31,096 bases of DNA from a virus. How positions within the stretch are numbered: the stretch's first letter is position 1; each line of letters opens with the position of its first letter. Made by a program: the position numbers and the translations under genes. This document shows, in pieces, positions 23,457 through 29,975 of this stretch. The notes beneath the pieces are model-generated. The model did not search any database, was not told the origin of the DNA, and saw only the letters and a list, made by a program, of their open reading frames with translations. The stretch lies in the IMG/VR virus record IMGVR_UViG_3300036766_000242, positions 1 to 31,096 of that record. One strand, 5' to 3'.

Positions 23457-23645
23457 TCAAAAGATTTTTTCCAAATACCAAGGGCGGGGAACCGGCGCAG
23501 GGTAAATGACAGCCGGATAATTGATGATTACCTTTTGGTCGAAAAGTTCTCCTAAGACCCTAAACAACTTTTCAGCCGACTCAACCGAAAGGGGAATTTC
23601 CTTTCCGTCAATGTCCAGAACGATTTTTTTTATTTCAACCTTCAT
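23457..23645 (-). CDS. Small hypothetical protein with Pro/Tyr-rich tail
   Basis: A 62-residue protein; the start at 23645 is set by a GGAGG site 8 bases upstream, and the same frame has earlier ATG codons without such a site. It reads 'KIVLDIDGKEIPLSVESAEK' and then a helical part and a tail rich in Pro, Tyr and Val. The first part looks like a small beta hairpin plus helix common in phage early proteins. It overlaps the coiled-coil gene by 11 bases. Confidence 0.65.
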   Translation of the reverse strand: MKVEIKKIVLDIDGKEIPLSVESAEKLFRVLGELFDQKVIINYPAVIYPAPVPRPWYLEKIF

Positions 23646-24264
23646 GCGCCTCACCTCCATTTCCATTTGTGCGAATTGTCACGTCGGGCGTCTCGGTGAC
23701 CTTAACTCCCGGCCAGTTGAAGGCCATTTTCAAGTCCCGCGCCAGCCCATTTATCAGCTTCATGTTTGGAAGAATGGCCGTCTCTGGAATCCTGCCGTCG
23801 AGGACAGCTTGGCACAATTCCTTTATCGAAGTGACTTCCGCCACATATTCCATACGCAGGAAAACGCCCTCCACCTTGGAGCCATCGGGCAAAACCAATT
23901 CCACACCCGTATCGTCCCGCAGTTCTTCTTCTTGTCTGTGCAACGCCTTTCGGTAGGCCACCATGTAGTCACGGATGGCGGGCTTGAGGATTTCCACCCG
24001 CGCCCGTTCCAATGGTTGCGCCAGCTCCTTCTCCACCGCTTTGATTGATTTGTGCGCCACGAAAGCGTCGTGAACCGCCACCTCAATAAAACCCAGCCAG
24101 CGATCTTCTTTTTCCTTGATGACGCGATAAAAAGTAATCCCGTCTTTCAGGGCTTCCACGCTCGTTATCGCCTTCGCCTTCTCCGTTGCCAGCTGCGCGA
24201 GGGTGACGTGCTCCTTCCTCACCAACTGATACGGGTCTTTATTTTTCATTTTTTTTGTTCTCAT
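23635..24264 (-). CDS. Coiled-coil recombination-module protein, function unknown
   Basis: A 209-residue protein starting at the ATG at 24264, placed by an AAGGAG site. The middle (about residues 40-120) is a long heptad-like helix with alternating Glu, Lys, Leu and Ala, followed by 'DGSKVEGVFLRMEYVAEVTS', 'IKELCQAVLDGRIPETAILPN' in part, and 'MKLINGLARDLKMAFNWPGV' near the end. I associate this arrangement (coiled coil, then a 'tsikel..av.dGriP' segment, then 'iPGV'-like end) with phage proteins found next to annealing proteins and exonucleases. Their activity is not known to me. It could act as a nuclease-inhibitor-like or scaffold partner, but that is a guess. Confidence 0.6.
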   Translation of the reverse strand: MRTKKMKNKDPYQLVRKEHVTLAQLATEKAKAITSVEALKDGITFYRVIKEKEDRWLGFIEVAVHDAFVAHKSIKAVEKELAQPLERARVEILKPAIRDYMVAYRKALHRQEEELRDDTGVELVLPDGSKVEGVFLRMEYVAEVTSIKELCQAVLDGRIPETAILPNMKLINGLARDLKMAFNWPGVKVTETPDVTIRTNGNGGEAHEG

Positions 24265-24433
24265 TTTCAATGCTCCTTTCGTCGCGGATTCTAAGGAGAT
24301 TTGTTTTGATGATCTCCAACTCCGAAGAATCGAATTTCAGCTTGTTTATTAGTTGCTCCGAGTCCTTTCTACCGTCGAACCGCCCGATTTGTCCAATGAT
24401 TCCGAACAGTTCTTCTTTCGTCACTTCACCCAT
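24239..24433 (-). CDS. Small helical hypothetical protein
   Basis: A 64-residue, highly charged and probably all-helical protein with a GGGAGG ribosome binding site. The sequence 'KEELFGIIGQIGRFDGRKDS' is followed by a long Glu/Lys/Asn-rich helix. No family is recognised. It overlaps genes on both sides, as is usual in this operon. Confidence 0.65.
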   Translation of the reverse strand: MGEVTKEELFGIIGQIGRFDGRKDSEQLINKLKFDSSELEIIKTNLLRIRDERSIENENKKNEK

Positions 24434-24594
24434 TTTTTCTTCCTCCCTTCCCTTCTGGTTTTGTGTGTTAAGTGCCAGTCATAGGGAAGTTGAATCATTA
24501 ACCGAAATGGAACCCTGTTCCCGCCCAGCGAAAACACCCCTTCGGCTATTTTCCAATGGCCCCATATCTGCTTCTGTTTTTTTGGCTTTCCCAT
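24421..24594 (-). CDS. Small basic hypothetical protein
   Basis: A 57-residue protein starting at the ATG at 24594, chosen because a GGAGG site lies 6 bases before it; the frame upstream of it lacks such a site. It is rich in Lys and Arg at both ends with a hydrophobic, aromatic centre ('HWKIAEGVFSLGGNRVPFRL'). It overlaps the following gene by 13 bases. The charge could suit nucleic-acid binding, but no family is recognised. Confidence 0.65.
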   Translation of the reverse strand: MGKPKKQKQIWGHWKIAEGVFSLGGNRVPFRLMIQLPYDWHLTHKTRREGRKKKWVK

Positions 24595-24596
24595 TT

Positions 24597-25211
24597 TTAT
24601 CCTCCGTGATTCTTTTTCCAGTTGTAGATGGAAACTGCGCTGAACCAAACGTGGTAGTCCGCTTGCTCTGAAAATTCTTTTATCTTTGGTTTCCCGTTCA
24701 TCAAAGAAAGGCCGAACCGCCTTGCGGCGGATTGCTGGTTGAACTGTTCCCAAGGATTCATAAGCCAAGCGTAAGCCGCCGTTTGGATGGCGACCCAATT
24801 ACTGACGGCCCCCGATTTCGTGTCGACGATCCCGCACCGGCCATCAGGAAATTTTCCAGCGAGGTCAAGCCGCCCCGCAACGTTCCCAATGGTCGAATAC
24901 AGGTGGATTTCGCTTGAGTGCGACTTGAATCCGGTGTCGCGCTCAAAGTCTTGGTAAGCCTGAACATGGGGCAAAAGGCGCGGATCAAGTTCATTCCAAT
25001 CCAATTCCCCTTTTACATAAAGCTCAATCGCCTTGTGAACCGCCGTTCCATACCACCTGTCCAAATCGCATGACAGGGGCATTTCCGGGGTTATACCCGT
25101 CTTTCGCAGTATCTCCGTAACGTGGGAATACTCCACGCCGTCAACGAGGTACAGGTGAAGTTCGGGGTCGTATTCAAACCGATTGGGTTTATTTCGTATT
25201 AACTCAAGCAT
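24597..25211 (-). CDS. RecB/Cas4-like PD-(D/E)XK exonuclease
   Basis: A 204-residue protein with the motifs of the RecB/Cas4 nuclease branch: 'GTAVHKAIE' (His59), a Glu at 101 in 'SEIHLYS', 'VAGRLDLAG' (Asp116), 'GIVDTKSG' (Asp130-Thr-Lys132, the D/E-X-K core) and 'AIQTAAYAWL' (Gln143, the RecB-type helix). All catalytic positions are present. In phages, such enzymes resect linear DNA ends so that an annealing protein can load; the candidate partner lies three genes upstream. There is no C-terminal Cys cluster as in Cas4, so an iron-sulfur cluster is not predicted. Confidence 0.8.
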   Translation of the reverse strand: MLELIRNKPNRFEYDPELHLYLVDGVEYSHVTEILRKTGITPEMPLSCDLDRWYGTAVHKAIELYVKGELDWNELDPRLLPHVQAYQDFERDTGFKSHSSEIHLYSTIGNVAGRLDLAGKFPDGRCGIVDTKSGAVSNWVAIQTAAYAWLMNPWEQFNQQSAARRFGLSLMNGKPKIKEFSEQADYHVWFSAVSIYNWKKNHGG

Positions 25212-25413
25212 GATTCTCCTCTGGATTTTGGCAGACTGTCAGGTGGTTCACGAAGCTCTTGAACGTTCGCTCAACCAGCATTTCTCCCCTGTTGATTGCG
25301 TCGATGTTGGAAACGTCTTTGTATACGGCGGGGTCAGGATCAAGCGCGACAACCTTCCCCTCTTTCGTTGTTCCGAAAAGAACTTCTTTTCCACACGACT
25401 TGCATTTTCCCAT
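25204..25413 (-). CDS. Small zinc-ribbon protein
   Basis: A 69-residue protein that begins 'MGKCKSCGKEVLFGTTKEGK' and ends with 'VNHLTVCQNPEE', giving a Cys-x2-Cys plus His-x3-Cys zinc site. Small proteins of this form ('CKxCG.....TKxGK....D..P......H...C') are common in phage early regions; their role is not established. The start at 25413 follows a purine-rich site (AAGGGGGTG); the same frame continues upstream without a good start. It overlaps the exonuclease gene by 8 bases. Confidence 0.7.
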   Translation of the reverse strand: MGKCKSCGKEVLFGTTKEGKVVALDPDPAVYKDVSNIDAINRGEMLVERTFKSFVNHLTVCQNPEENHA

Positions 25414-25414
25414 T

Positions 25415-25603
25415 TTACACCCCCTTAAGAAACGCTCCTGCCGACACGAAGCCGTAAAGCCATTGGTCGAAATAATACGGCGTCTGGTTGGGGTCGAAAG
25501 GGTTTTCATCCTTCTTTCCGCCAGACATTTTCGCTTGATAACCCCGACTGTAAGCGGCCCAATGCGCCTCGTTGACAAACTTTATTCCCCTGTGCCAGAT
25601 CAT
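25415..25603 (-). CDS. Small RMF/CrpP-like protein
   Basis: This 62-residue protein has the pattern 'AYSRGYQAKMSGG...NPFD...YYFDQWLYGF': an Ala-Tyr-x2-Gly-Tyr helix, a Gly-Asn-Pro-Phe turn, and a Trp-x-x-Gly-Phe helix. This resembles the ribosome modulation factor fold and its phage and plasmid relatives (CrpP-like). In E. coli, RMF dimerises ribosomes; the function of phage relatives is largely unknown. Its ATG overlaps the stop of the annealing-protein gene by 4 bases (ATGA), so expression is coupled. The family call rests on pattern, not an alignment. Confidence 0.55.
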   Translation of the reverse strand: MIWHRGIKFVNEAHWAAYSRGYQAKMSGGKKDENPFDPNQTPYYFDQWLYGFVSAGAFLKGV

Positions 25604-26454
25604 TTTTTTGCCTCTGGCATGACGACATCTTTTTTGTTTTTCCGGTTGAAGATTTTTTCAACGTGAACCGTTCCGTCTTTCAGGCCGGTGTAAAGGCTGA
25701 CAATGCTGGTCAGAACTGAAGCGTCGTCAAGCCCTTCCATGTTCTCTGTGACGTAGGTTTCTATTTCTTCCGGCGTCACGCCGAAGTCCTTGATGATTGC
25801 GCCTTTTCCCTGAATGATTCGTGTCTTGACTGAATCGACAATCTTGTGTCCATGCTTCGGGGGATGGACAACCAAATCCTTCGCCATTTCAAAATAGCCT
25901 GTCTTGAGCCATTCGGGGAACATCAACAACTCAACGTTGCGCCGCGCCTTGGAAATGCCCGCCATGACCTGATTTCTCATCATGGTATCGTCCCATGCCT
26001 GCAAGCCTTGTCCGCCCCTTGGCTTATAGAACTTGGAAACGCGCCATTCGGTTCCTTTGATTATCAGGCTCTCAAAGTCGATAGCGATGGCGTGTGCGTA
26101 AAAGTTTGAACCGTCCTCCCTCGCCACGCGGCCATGAGAACCGCAATTCCCCCAATGGCGAGTCAATGCGCTGGAAGCTTTGATGGAAAGCCCTTCCACC
26201 ATGCGGGGCGTTCCGCCTTCTTTGTAGGGGATGGAGTAGTACGCCCGTTGCGCCAATCCGGGGACAGCTTCCAACTCCTTGAAAGCGTTTTTCTCGACGG
26301 ATGAGATTTGGCGCGGGTATCTGTGCGCGAAGTGAATCAGCGTGTCCAGCGTGCCTCCAAATGCGTCTTCGATTGATTGGTTTGGCGTCAAGTCCCTTAT
26401 TTCTTTTTCGTTTGGAACAATCACTCCCTCTCTCGGTATTTCATTGCCTAACAT
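25600..26454 (-). CDS. Putative single-strand annealing (recombination) protein
   Basis: A 284-residue protein starting at the ATG at 26454, placed by an AGGAGG site; an in-frame TTG 15 bases earlier lies in that site and is not the start. The stretch 'YYSIPYKEGGTPRMVEGLSI' followed by 'TRHWGNCGSHGRVA' and 'AHAIAIDFESL' matches the pattern of a phage family found in recombination modules: a Ser-Ile-Pro segment, then 'GxSI..A', then 'WGN', then an 'A.DFE' strand. I infer a RecT/Rad52/Sak-like annealing protein that pairs exonuclease-resected DNA. The RecB-type exonuclease three genes downstream supports this. An unrelated DNA-binding role remains possible, since annealing families are hard to tell apart by eye. 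Confidence 0.5.
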   Translation of the reverse strand: MLGNEIPREGVIVPNEKEIRDLTPNQSIEDAFGGTLDTLIHFAHRYPRQISSVEKNAFKELEAVPGLAQRAYYSIPYKEGGTPRMVEGLSIKASSALTRHWGNCGSHGRVAREDGSNFYAHAIAIDFESLIIKGTEWRVSKFYKPRGGQGLQAWDDTMMRNQVMAGISKARRNVELLMFPEWLKTGYFEMAKDLVVHPPKHGHKIVDSVKTRIIQGKGAIIKDFGVTPEEIETYVTENMEGLDDASVLTSIVSLYTGLKDGTVHVEKIFNRKNKKDVVMPEAKK

Positions 26455-26659
26455 TTTTTTCCTCCTCAAGAATTCCCTTTAGTATTTTCTTTATTTCCTC
26501 GTCGGTCATGCTGATACAGTCTGCCCTTCTCTTGTCGTCGAACCCAAAGCCGACGCAGATTTTCGCAATCACGTCACCGGCAAAAAAGCGCGGCCCGAAC
26601 ATTTCAGAAAAGACCATGCTCAGCCTCACAATGAATTCCCTGTCCGTCATCACAACCAT
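26441..26659 (-). CDS. Small hypothetical early protein
   Basis: A 72-residue protein preceded by an excellent AGGAGG ribosome binding site. An N-terminal helical part ('DREFIVRLSMVFSEMF') is followed by 'KICVGFGFDDKRRADCISM' and a highly charged C-terminal helix rich in Glu and Lys. No family is recognised. It overlaps the next gene by 14 bases, so the two are probably translationally coupled within the recombination block. Confidence 0.75.
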   Translation of the reverse strand: MVVMTDREFIVRLSMVFSEMFGPRFFAGDVIAKICVGFGFDDKRRADCISMTDEEIKKILKGILEEEKNVRQ

Positions 26660-26674
26660 TTTCTTCCTCCTATC

Positions 26675-27100
26675 TCAAAACAAATCGACGCGGCTCTGTT
26701 CAGCCTCAATTCGTGGGTCGCTTTCTATTTCCTCTGAAATTTTCCGCTTGCCCTTTTTCCCGAACTGGAACGTCAGGTTGATTTTACAGCTCTGAACCAA
26801 AGCGGTCACCTTTTCGTCAAACTCATGGACAGCCTCCACACGGCTTGTCGGCAAATCTCCACCCTTGGGAATCATGCCGCACGAACCGAACTGGCCTCGA
26901 AGAAAATCGTTGTGGATTGCCATAGCCGAATCATTGTCCGGTATCTGATATTCTGATTTTAAACTTCTAACGTTCAAAACTTTTTGAATCTCACTTGACG
27001 ACAGGCACCTTCCGAGGTTCCGCTCCTTCACCTGCAATTTCATCAACTGTTCGGAGCTTAATCGACAAACCTCCATAGTTCGGCATAGGTAATACTCCAT
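26675..27100 (-). CDS. Hypothetical early protein with duplicated start site
   Basis: About 141 residues from the ATG at 27100; starting at the duplicated ATG at 27139 gives 154 residues with an N-terminal 13-residue repeat. Both starts have the same GGGAGG ribosome binding site, because the 39-bp duplication covers it. I do not recognise the family. The N-terminal half contains helical stretches ('SSEQLMKLQVKERNLGR', 'SSSEIQKVLNV'); the middle has 'HNDFLRGQFGSCGMIPKGG' and the end is highly charged. It overlaps the end of the replication gene by 110 bases in another frame and ends 15 bases before the next start, so it belongs to the early operon. Its position suggests a role in replication or recombination, but nothing in the sequence shows it. 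Confidence 0.75.
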   Translation of the reverse strand: MEYYLCRTMEVCRLSSEQLMKLQVKERNLGRCLSSSEIQKVLNVRSLKSEYQIPDNDSAMAIHNDFLRGQFGSCGMIPKGGDLPTSRVEAVHEFDEKVTALVQSCKINLTFQFGKKGKRKISEEIESDPRIEAEQSRVDLF

Positions 27101-27923
27101 GATTCCGTCCTCCCATTTCCTGCATAGGTAATACTCCATGATTCCGTCCTCCCATTTCCTGCTTGTTTTTTTTCCATTCGGCGGCGTGGTTGCTGAAAAT
27201 TGTCTGGATGGTGATTGTGGCTTCTGGATTCCATGCGCGGATTTTCTCGACTGTATCCTGAACGCAATCGGCGGCGTCCTTCCAGTTCCCCATGAATCCG
27301 ATAAGCTCCTTGGCGGCGCGGGTGAACTTGGGAAAGAAGTTTTCGTCCCACTTCTTGTCGTCTTTATCAAACCCGCAGGCAATCTTGTATACGGTGATAA
27401 CTTTCTGAATGTCGGTCAGTGGCTTTGGAGGGGTGTTTTCGCTGGGCGAGGGGGGTAAGGGGGGTGATCTCTTGATCTGTTCATGATCTTCTATTGCTGT
27501 TGCCTTTGCCTTTGCCTTTGCCTTGTTCCCTAGGGAACCCTTCCCTAACCCTTCCATAACCCTTATGAAGGGGTTACCTAACACTTGTACGGCAATTTTT
27601 GTAAATCCGTGACACTCAATCAATTCCAATGCGGAGAATACCGCCTTCCCCCGACCAAGCTTAGGGCCATACTGAAAAGTCAAAAACTTTGGGATGAAGA
27701 AATAATCGCCCAATCTGAAGATTCGGCCTTTGAACTTTTCGGGGATTGAGTCGGCGTCGAGGGGGAAGCCAAGTTGGAATCCGGCGAGTTTGTTATTTAT
27801 CTTCCAGATTCCGGCATGATTACAGTTGTCGGTCAGGTAACCCCAAACCAGCTTCATATCTGGCGAGATTTCCATAAACCAAGGGTCGTTCCATTTTTCG
27901 CTGTCGGTGAATCTCTTAGCCAT
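26991..27923 (-). CDS. Phage replication initiator / replisome organizer-like protein
   Basis: This 310-residue protein opens with 'KRFTDSEKWNDPWF', then 'YLTDNCNHAGIW' (residues about 30-40), a signature of phage replication proteins whose N-terminal 110 residues form a winged-helix DNA-binding domain. A low-complexity linker follows (Lys-Ala repeat at 134-141, then a Pro/Ser-rich stretch at 153-168) and a C-terminal helical domain (about 170-255). Such proteins bind the phage origin and recruit host helicase; no helicase loader, primase or polymerase is seen nearby. It is the first gene of the early operon. A 13-residue duplication (255-267 and 268-280) near the C-terminus comes from a 39-bp tandem repeat, and the 3' end overlaps the next gene by 110 bases. 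Confidence 0.65.
   Translation of the reverse strand: MAKRFTDSEKWNDPWFMEISPDMKLVWGYLTDNCNHAGIWKINNKLAGFQLGFPLDADSIPEKFKGRIFRLGDYFFIPKFLTFQYGPKLGRGKAVFSALELIECHGFTKIAVQVLGNPFIRVMEGLGKGSLGNKAKAKAKATAIEDHEQIKRSPPLPPSPSENTPPKPLTDIQKVITVYKIACGFDKDDKKWDENFFPKFTRAAKELIGFMGNWKDAADCVQDTVEKIRAWNPEATITIQTIFSNHAAEWKKNKQEMGGRNHGVLPMQEMGGRNHGVLPMPNYGGLSIKLRTVDEIAGEGAEPRKVPVVK
27083..27160 (-). repeat. 39-bp perfect tandem duplication (two copies)
   Basis: Two identical 39-base units, 27083-27121 and 27122-27160, lie head to tail. Each unit contains, on the minus strand, a GGGAGG ribosome binding site and an ATG. The unit is in frame in both overlapping genes: it adds 13 residues to the replication protein and doubles the start site of the following gene (ATG at 27100 and at 27139). 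Confidence 0.95.
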
Positions 27924-27984
27924 AAATAAAATGGCCCCCGCTCCTGTATTCTTGGGAGAGCACCGAGCTGACGGGGCGTGAATT

Positions 27985-28015
27985 AAAAAAACCCTGACGG
28001 AAAACCGCCAAGGTT
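27985..28015 (-). terminator. Intrinsic terminator between promoter and replication gene
   Basis: On the minus strand an 11-bp stem (28005-28015 with 27990-28000, two G-T pairs) closes a TTTT loop and is followed by a run of seven T. This is a textbook rho-independent terminator. It sits about 60 bases upstream of the replication initiator gene and downstream of the possible promoter at 28101-28109, so it may stop lysis-operon readthrough, act as an attenuator, or both. Confidence 0.8.
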
Positions 28016-28100
28016 TTGAAATTGTTTTTGCGCCCTCCCTGTTTCATGGGTCAAATTAAAAATCTTTTACGAACAAAAGAAAAGGATTTTCTGAACTTTT

Positions 28101-28109
28101 TTTATACCA
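28101..28109 (-). promoter_or_regulatory. Possible extended -10 promoter for the early operon
   Basis: On the minus strand the sequence TGGTATAAA has the extended -10 form (TG-N-TATAAA). The -35 region 17 bases upstream is poor (3 of 6). It points toward the replication gene at 27923, with an intrinsic terminator in between. The surrounding stretch 27924-28205 (282 bases) holds no gene I can support. Confidence 0.35.
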
Positions 28110-28131
28110 TCTTTTTTCAGTCGGAAAAGTG

Positions 28132-28197
28132 GCCCCCTTGGAAAAATGACAAAACCAAGGGGGCGCGCCTGATTGCGCGGGAATGGGTGGCCCGCGC
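28132..28197 (-). other. Two GC-rich hairpins after the HNH gene
   Basis: A perfect 10-bp inverted repeat (28132-28141 with 28155-28164, 13-base loop) and a 7-bp GC repeat (28175-28181 with 28191-28197) lie just past the HNH stop codon. On the minus strand only a short T run follows, so they may be a weak terminator or an mRNA 3'-end stabiliser closing the lysis operon. Confidence 0.45.
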
Positions 28198-28205
28198 CTT
28201 GGAGA

Positions 28206-28541
28206 CTAAACCATTTTCGCAGACAGTCTTAATTTTTTTCTGTCTTCATTGTTTTTTATCCGATAATCGTCAAGGCAAAGCCGTTGAAGGTTACTCTTGG
28301 GACAGTTCAAGAGGGCAAGCCACGGGCCAAATTCTTCCCACCGATCCGGCTGTTTCCCAATCGGTTCTATGTGGTCGATTCGGATAACTTGGAATTCACC
28401 TTTGCACACATCGCACCCAAACCAATTCGGGCGAACTTTCCCTTCCCTTTTTACTTCCGCATAAACAACCGATTGACGCCAAATGTCGCGGGCGGCTGTC
28501 ACCATCTTGGCGATGTCGGAACGACGCTTACCCCTAGCCAT
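28206..28541 (-). CDS. HNH endonuclease
   Basis: This 111-residue protein has a zinc pair Cys43-x2-Cys46, the core 'IDHIEPIGK' (His57 as the general base of the beta-beta-alpha-metal fold), and 'SNLQRLCLDDYRIK' containing Asn84 and one later Cys (Cys89). A fourth cysteine in the usual place is replaced by Asp, so zinc binding may be atypical. Small HNH proteins near lysis or terminase genes in tailed phages often assist packaging; free-standing homing activity is the alternative. There is no clear ribosome binding site, and the start lies within the end of the holin gene, so translation is probably coupled. This is the last gene before the 28205-27924 control region. Confidence 0.75.
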   Translation of the reverse strand: MARGKRRSDIAKMVTAARDIWRQSVVYAEVKREGKVRPNWFGCDVCKGEFQVIRIDHIEPIGKQPDRWEEFGPWLALLNCPKSNLQRLCLDDYRIKNNEDRKKLRLSAKMV

Positions 28542-28848
28542 TTTTGGCTATATTGGACGCTTCAATTTTCGCGTTTTCAATCTGCTGTTTTATGGCTGGC
28601 AAAATGGCGGATTCGTGAACGTGGTGGAATACGAACGTGGAAGCGAACACAAGGCCGCTCGATATAATGGCTTCCAAGTATTTCCCGGCTCCGGGTAGGA
28701 GCGTGGGGTCTTTGAAAATATGTCCAAGAATCAACTGAACATTGTCAGCTGCTAAAAACCCAATCAGATGTCCGGCGATAAGGCCCGCCCCGACATATAC
28801 GAATTTCAGCATCAACTTACTGAGAAAGAACTCCTTAATTTTCCCCAT
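28534..28848 (-). CDS. Holin candidate (two transmembrane segments)
   Basis: This 104-residue protein has a basic N-terminus, a hydrophobic segment at about residues 13-35 ('FVYVGAGLIAGHLIGFLAA'), a polar loop, a second hydrophobic segment at about 58-78 ('AIISSGLVFASTFVF') and a charged C-terminal helix. Size, topology and position directly after two cell-wall hydrolase candidates fit a class II-like holin that lets the lysin cross the inner membrane. A GGAGG ribosome binding site precedes the ATG. Holins are diverse and cannot be recognised by sequence alone, so this is a topology-and-context call. The gene overlaps the HNH gene by 8 bases. Confidence 0.55.
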   Translation of the reverse strand: MGKIKEFFLSKLMLKFVYVGAGLIAGHLIGFLAADNVQLILGHIFKDPTLLPGAGKYLEAIISSGLVFASTFVFHHVHESAILPAIKQQIENAKIEASNIAKNG

Positions 28849-28857
28849 GACTTCCTC

Positions 28858-29475
28858 CTATGGAATTGAAATAAAATACTGTCCTTGTCCGTTATAATAA
28901 TTCACCAACTGCCAGTGAAAATTGTACCCCTCGGTTTTGAGCCATGTCAACTGAGTTGTCGGGTCTATCTGCCAAGGAACTTTCTTCAAGAAAGGTATCC
29001 CCGCGTGGATAACCAAATCCGACGTAAATTCGGTGCAGAATACGCCAGACTCATCGGGTTCGTTCCGCTTCTTTGTGAAAAAGCTTTTGGCGAATTGAAG
29101 GATACCCCCGATGGAATAATGACCGCCAACATCCACCGCCATTTCCGCGCTGTCGTTCATGGACTCAAGCTGTGCGATGGTAAGGTCAAGGTATCGAAAA
29201 ACCCAGCATTGAGTTGAGTCGCCGATATTCTTGATGATGGTGGGGTCGTCATGTCCGGGGCCGGTAATAAACAGGCCGTTTGATTCAACGATTTTCGGCG
29301 GGTCAATAACGTAAAATCCATGCGAGGCCAACTGCGGGCCTTCGTCAAAACGTTTCCTAAACCAATTCTGAAGCGTGGCAAAAAAGTTGTGAGCGCAAAT
29401 CAGGCCGATGTCTCCTGACTTCAAATTCGCCAAAAAAACCTCTTTGCTTACTGAAACCAATTCCTTGTTCCCCAT
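28858..29475 (-). CDS. Permuted papain-like (YiiX/NlpC-type) hydrolase
   Basis: A 205-residue protein with a good ribosome binding site. The order of motifs is that of circularly permuted papain-fold enzymes (YiiX, LRAT-like): 'SGDIGLICAHN' near residues 20-30, a catalytic-type His in 'ASHGFYVID' (His52), an acidic residue at Glu64, and then the Cys in 'GVFCTEFTSDL' (Cys147) at the start of a helix. Family members act on amide or ester bonds in cell-wall peptides or lipids. Its place between the lysin and the holin candidate suggests a role in lysis or envelope degradation, but this is inference from context. No signal peptide is seen. Confidence 0.6.
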   Translation of the reverse strand: MGNKELVSVSKEVFLANLKSGDIGLICAHNFFATLQNWFRKRFDEGPQLASHGFYVIDPPKIVESNGLFITGPGHDDPTIIKNIGDSTQCWVFRYLDLTIAQLESMNDSAEMAVDVGGHYSIGGILQFAKSFFTKKRNEPDESGVFCTEFTSDLVIHAGIPFLKKVPWQIDPTTQLTWLKTEGYNFHWQLVNYYNGQGQYFISIP

Positions 29476-29484
29476 GTCAGCCTC

Positions 29485-29967
29485 CTATTCTACCATCGAG
29501 CCGAGGACGAAATAGTCCGGCTCTGTTTGGAAGGCATAACTTACCTTTTTCCCTGCGAAAACGTCCTTCCCTACATTTACGAATTTTGGGACGAGTTTTC
29601 CAAATGTTCCTGATTGCTCCATGGTTCCGGGGCATAGAACGCAAACGTGCCCATGGCCGCCAAGATTCTTTTGTGCGGCCAGTACCACAGCACCACTGTT
29701 CGCATGGCATTGACCAACCATTCCGTCGACCTTAACCCATCCATTGTCGGGATTTACAACAAAATCGTAAATCGTGTTGGCCAGCTTATTGTGAAGCCCA
29801 GAATAGGATGCGACAGACTGAGCAACAAAATCAACGAACAGGTTGCAGAAGGTTTCACCGGTTGAAGTGGGTTGCCACATTCCCGGCCTTCCTCCCTTTT
29901 CTGGAAGTCCACGGTTGAATCCATCCATCAGCGAATTTATCAGCAGGACAATTTTATTTTGGTTCAT
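29485..29967 (-). CDS. Putative endolysin / murein hydrolase, CHAP-NlpC-like
   Basis: This 160-residue protein starts at an ATG with a GGAGGG ribosome binding site. It shows the layout of a papain-fold cysteine hydrolase: 'ETFCNLFVDFV' places a candidate nucleophile at Cys41 at the start of a helix, a helix with 'LANTIYDFV' follows, and 'GGHGHVCVLCPG' gives a candidate His (His105 or His107) on the strand after it. Phage lysins and tail-associated murein hydrolases of the CHAP/NlpC-P60 group share this order, and would cut peptidoglycan peptide stems or cross-bridges. No signal peptide or separate cell-wall-binding domain is visible, so release would need a holin. It sits between the tail gene and a second cysteine-hydrolase candidate. 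A virion-associated role cannot be excluded. Confidence 0.6.
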   Translation of the reverse strand: MNQNKIVLLINSLMDGFNRGLPEKGGRPGMWQPTSTGETFCNLFVDFVAQSVASYSGLHNKLANTIYDFVVNPDNGWVKVDGMVGQCHANSGAVVLAAQKNLGGHGHVCVLCPGTMEQSGTFGKLVPKFVNVGKDVFAGKKVSYAFQTEPDYFVLGSMVE

Positions 29968-29975
29968 ATTCCCTC

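Noticed and set aside
27083-27160. CRISPR-like repeat
   Set aside because: Only two adjacent 39-base copies with no spacer, located inside coding sequence; it is a tandem duplication.
28016-28387. Plus-strand frame across the control region and the HNH gene
   Set aside because: TTG start, no ribosome binding site, and most of it lies opposite the HNH gene with its intact motifs.
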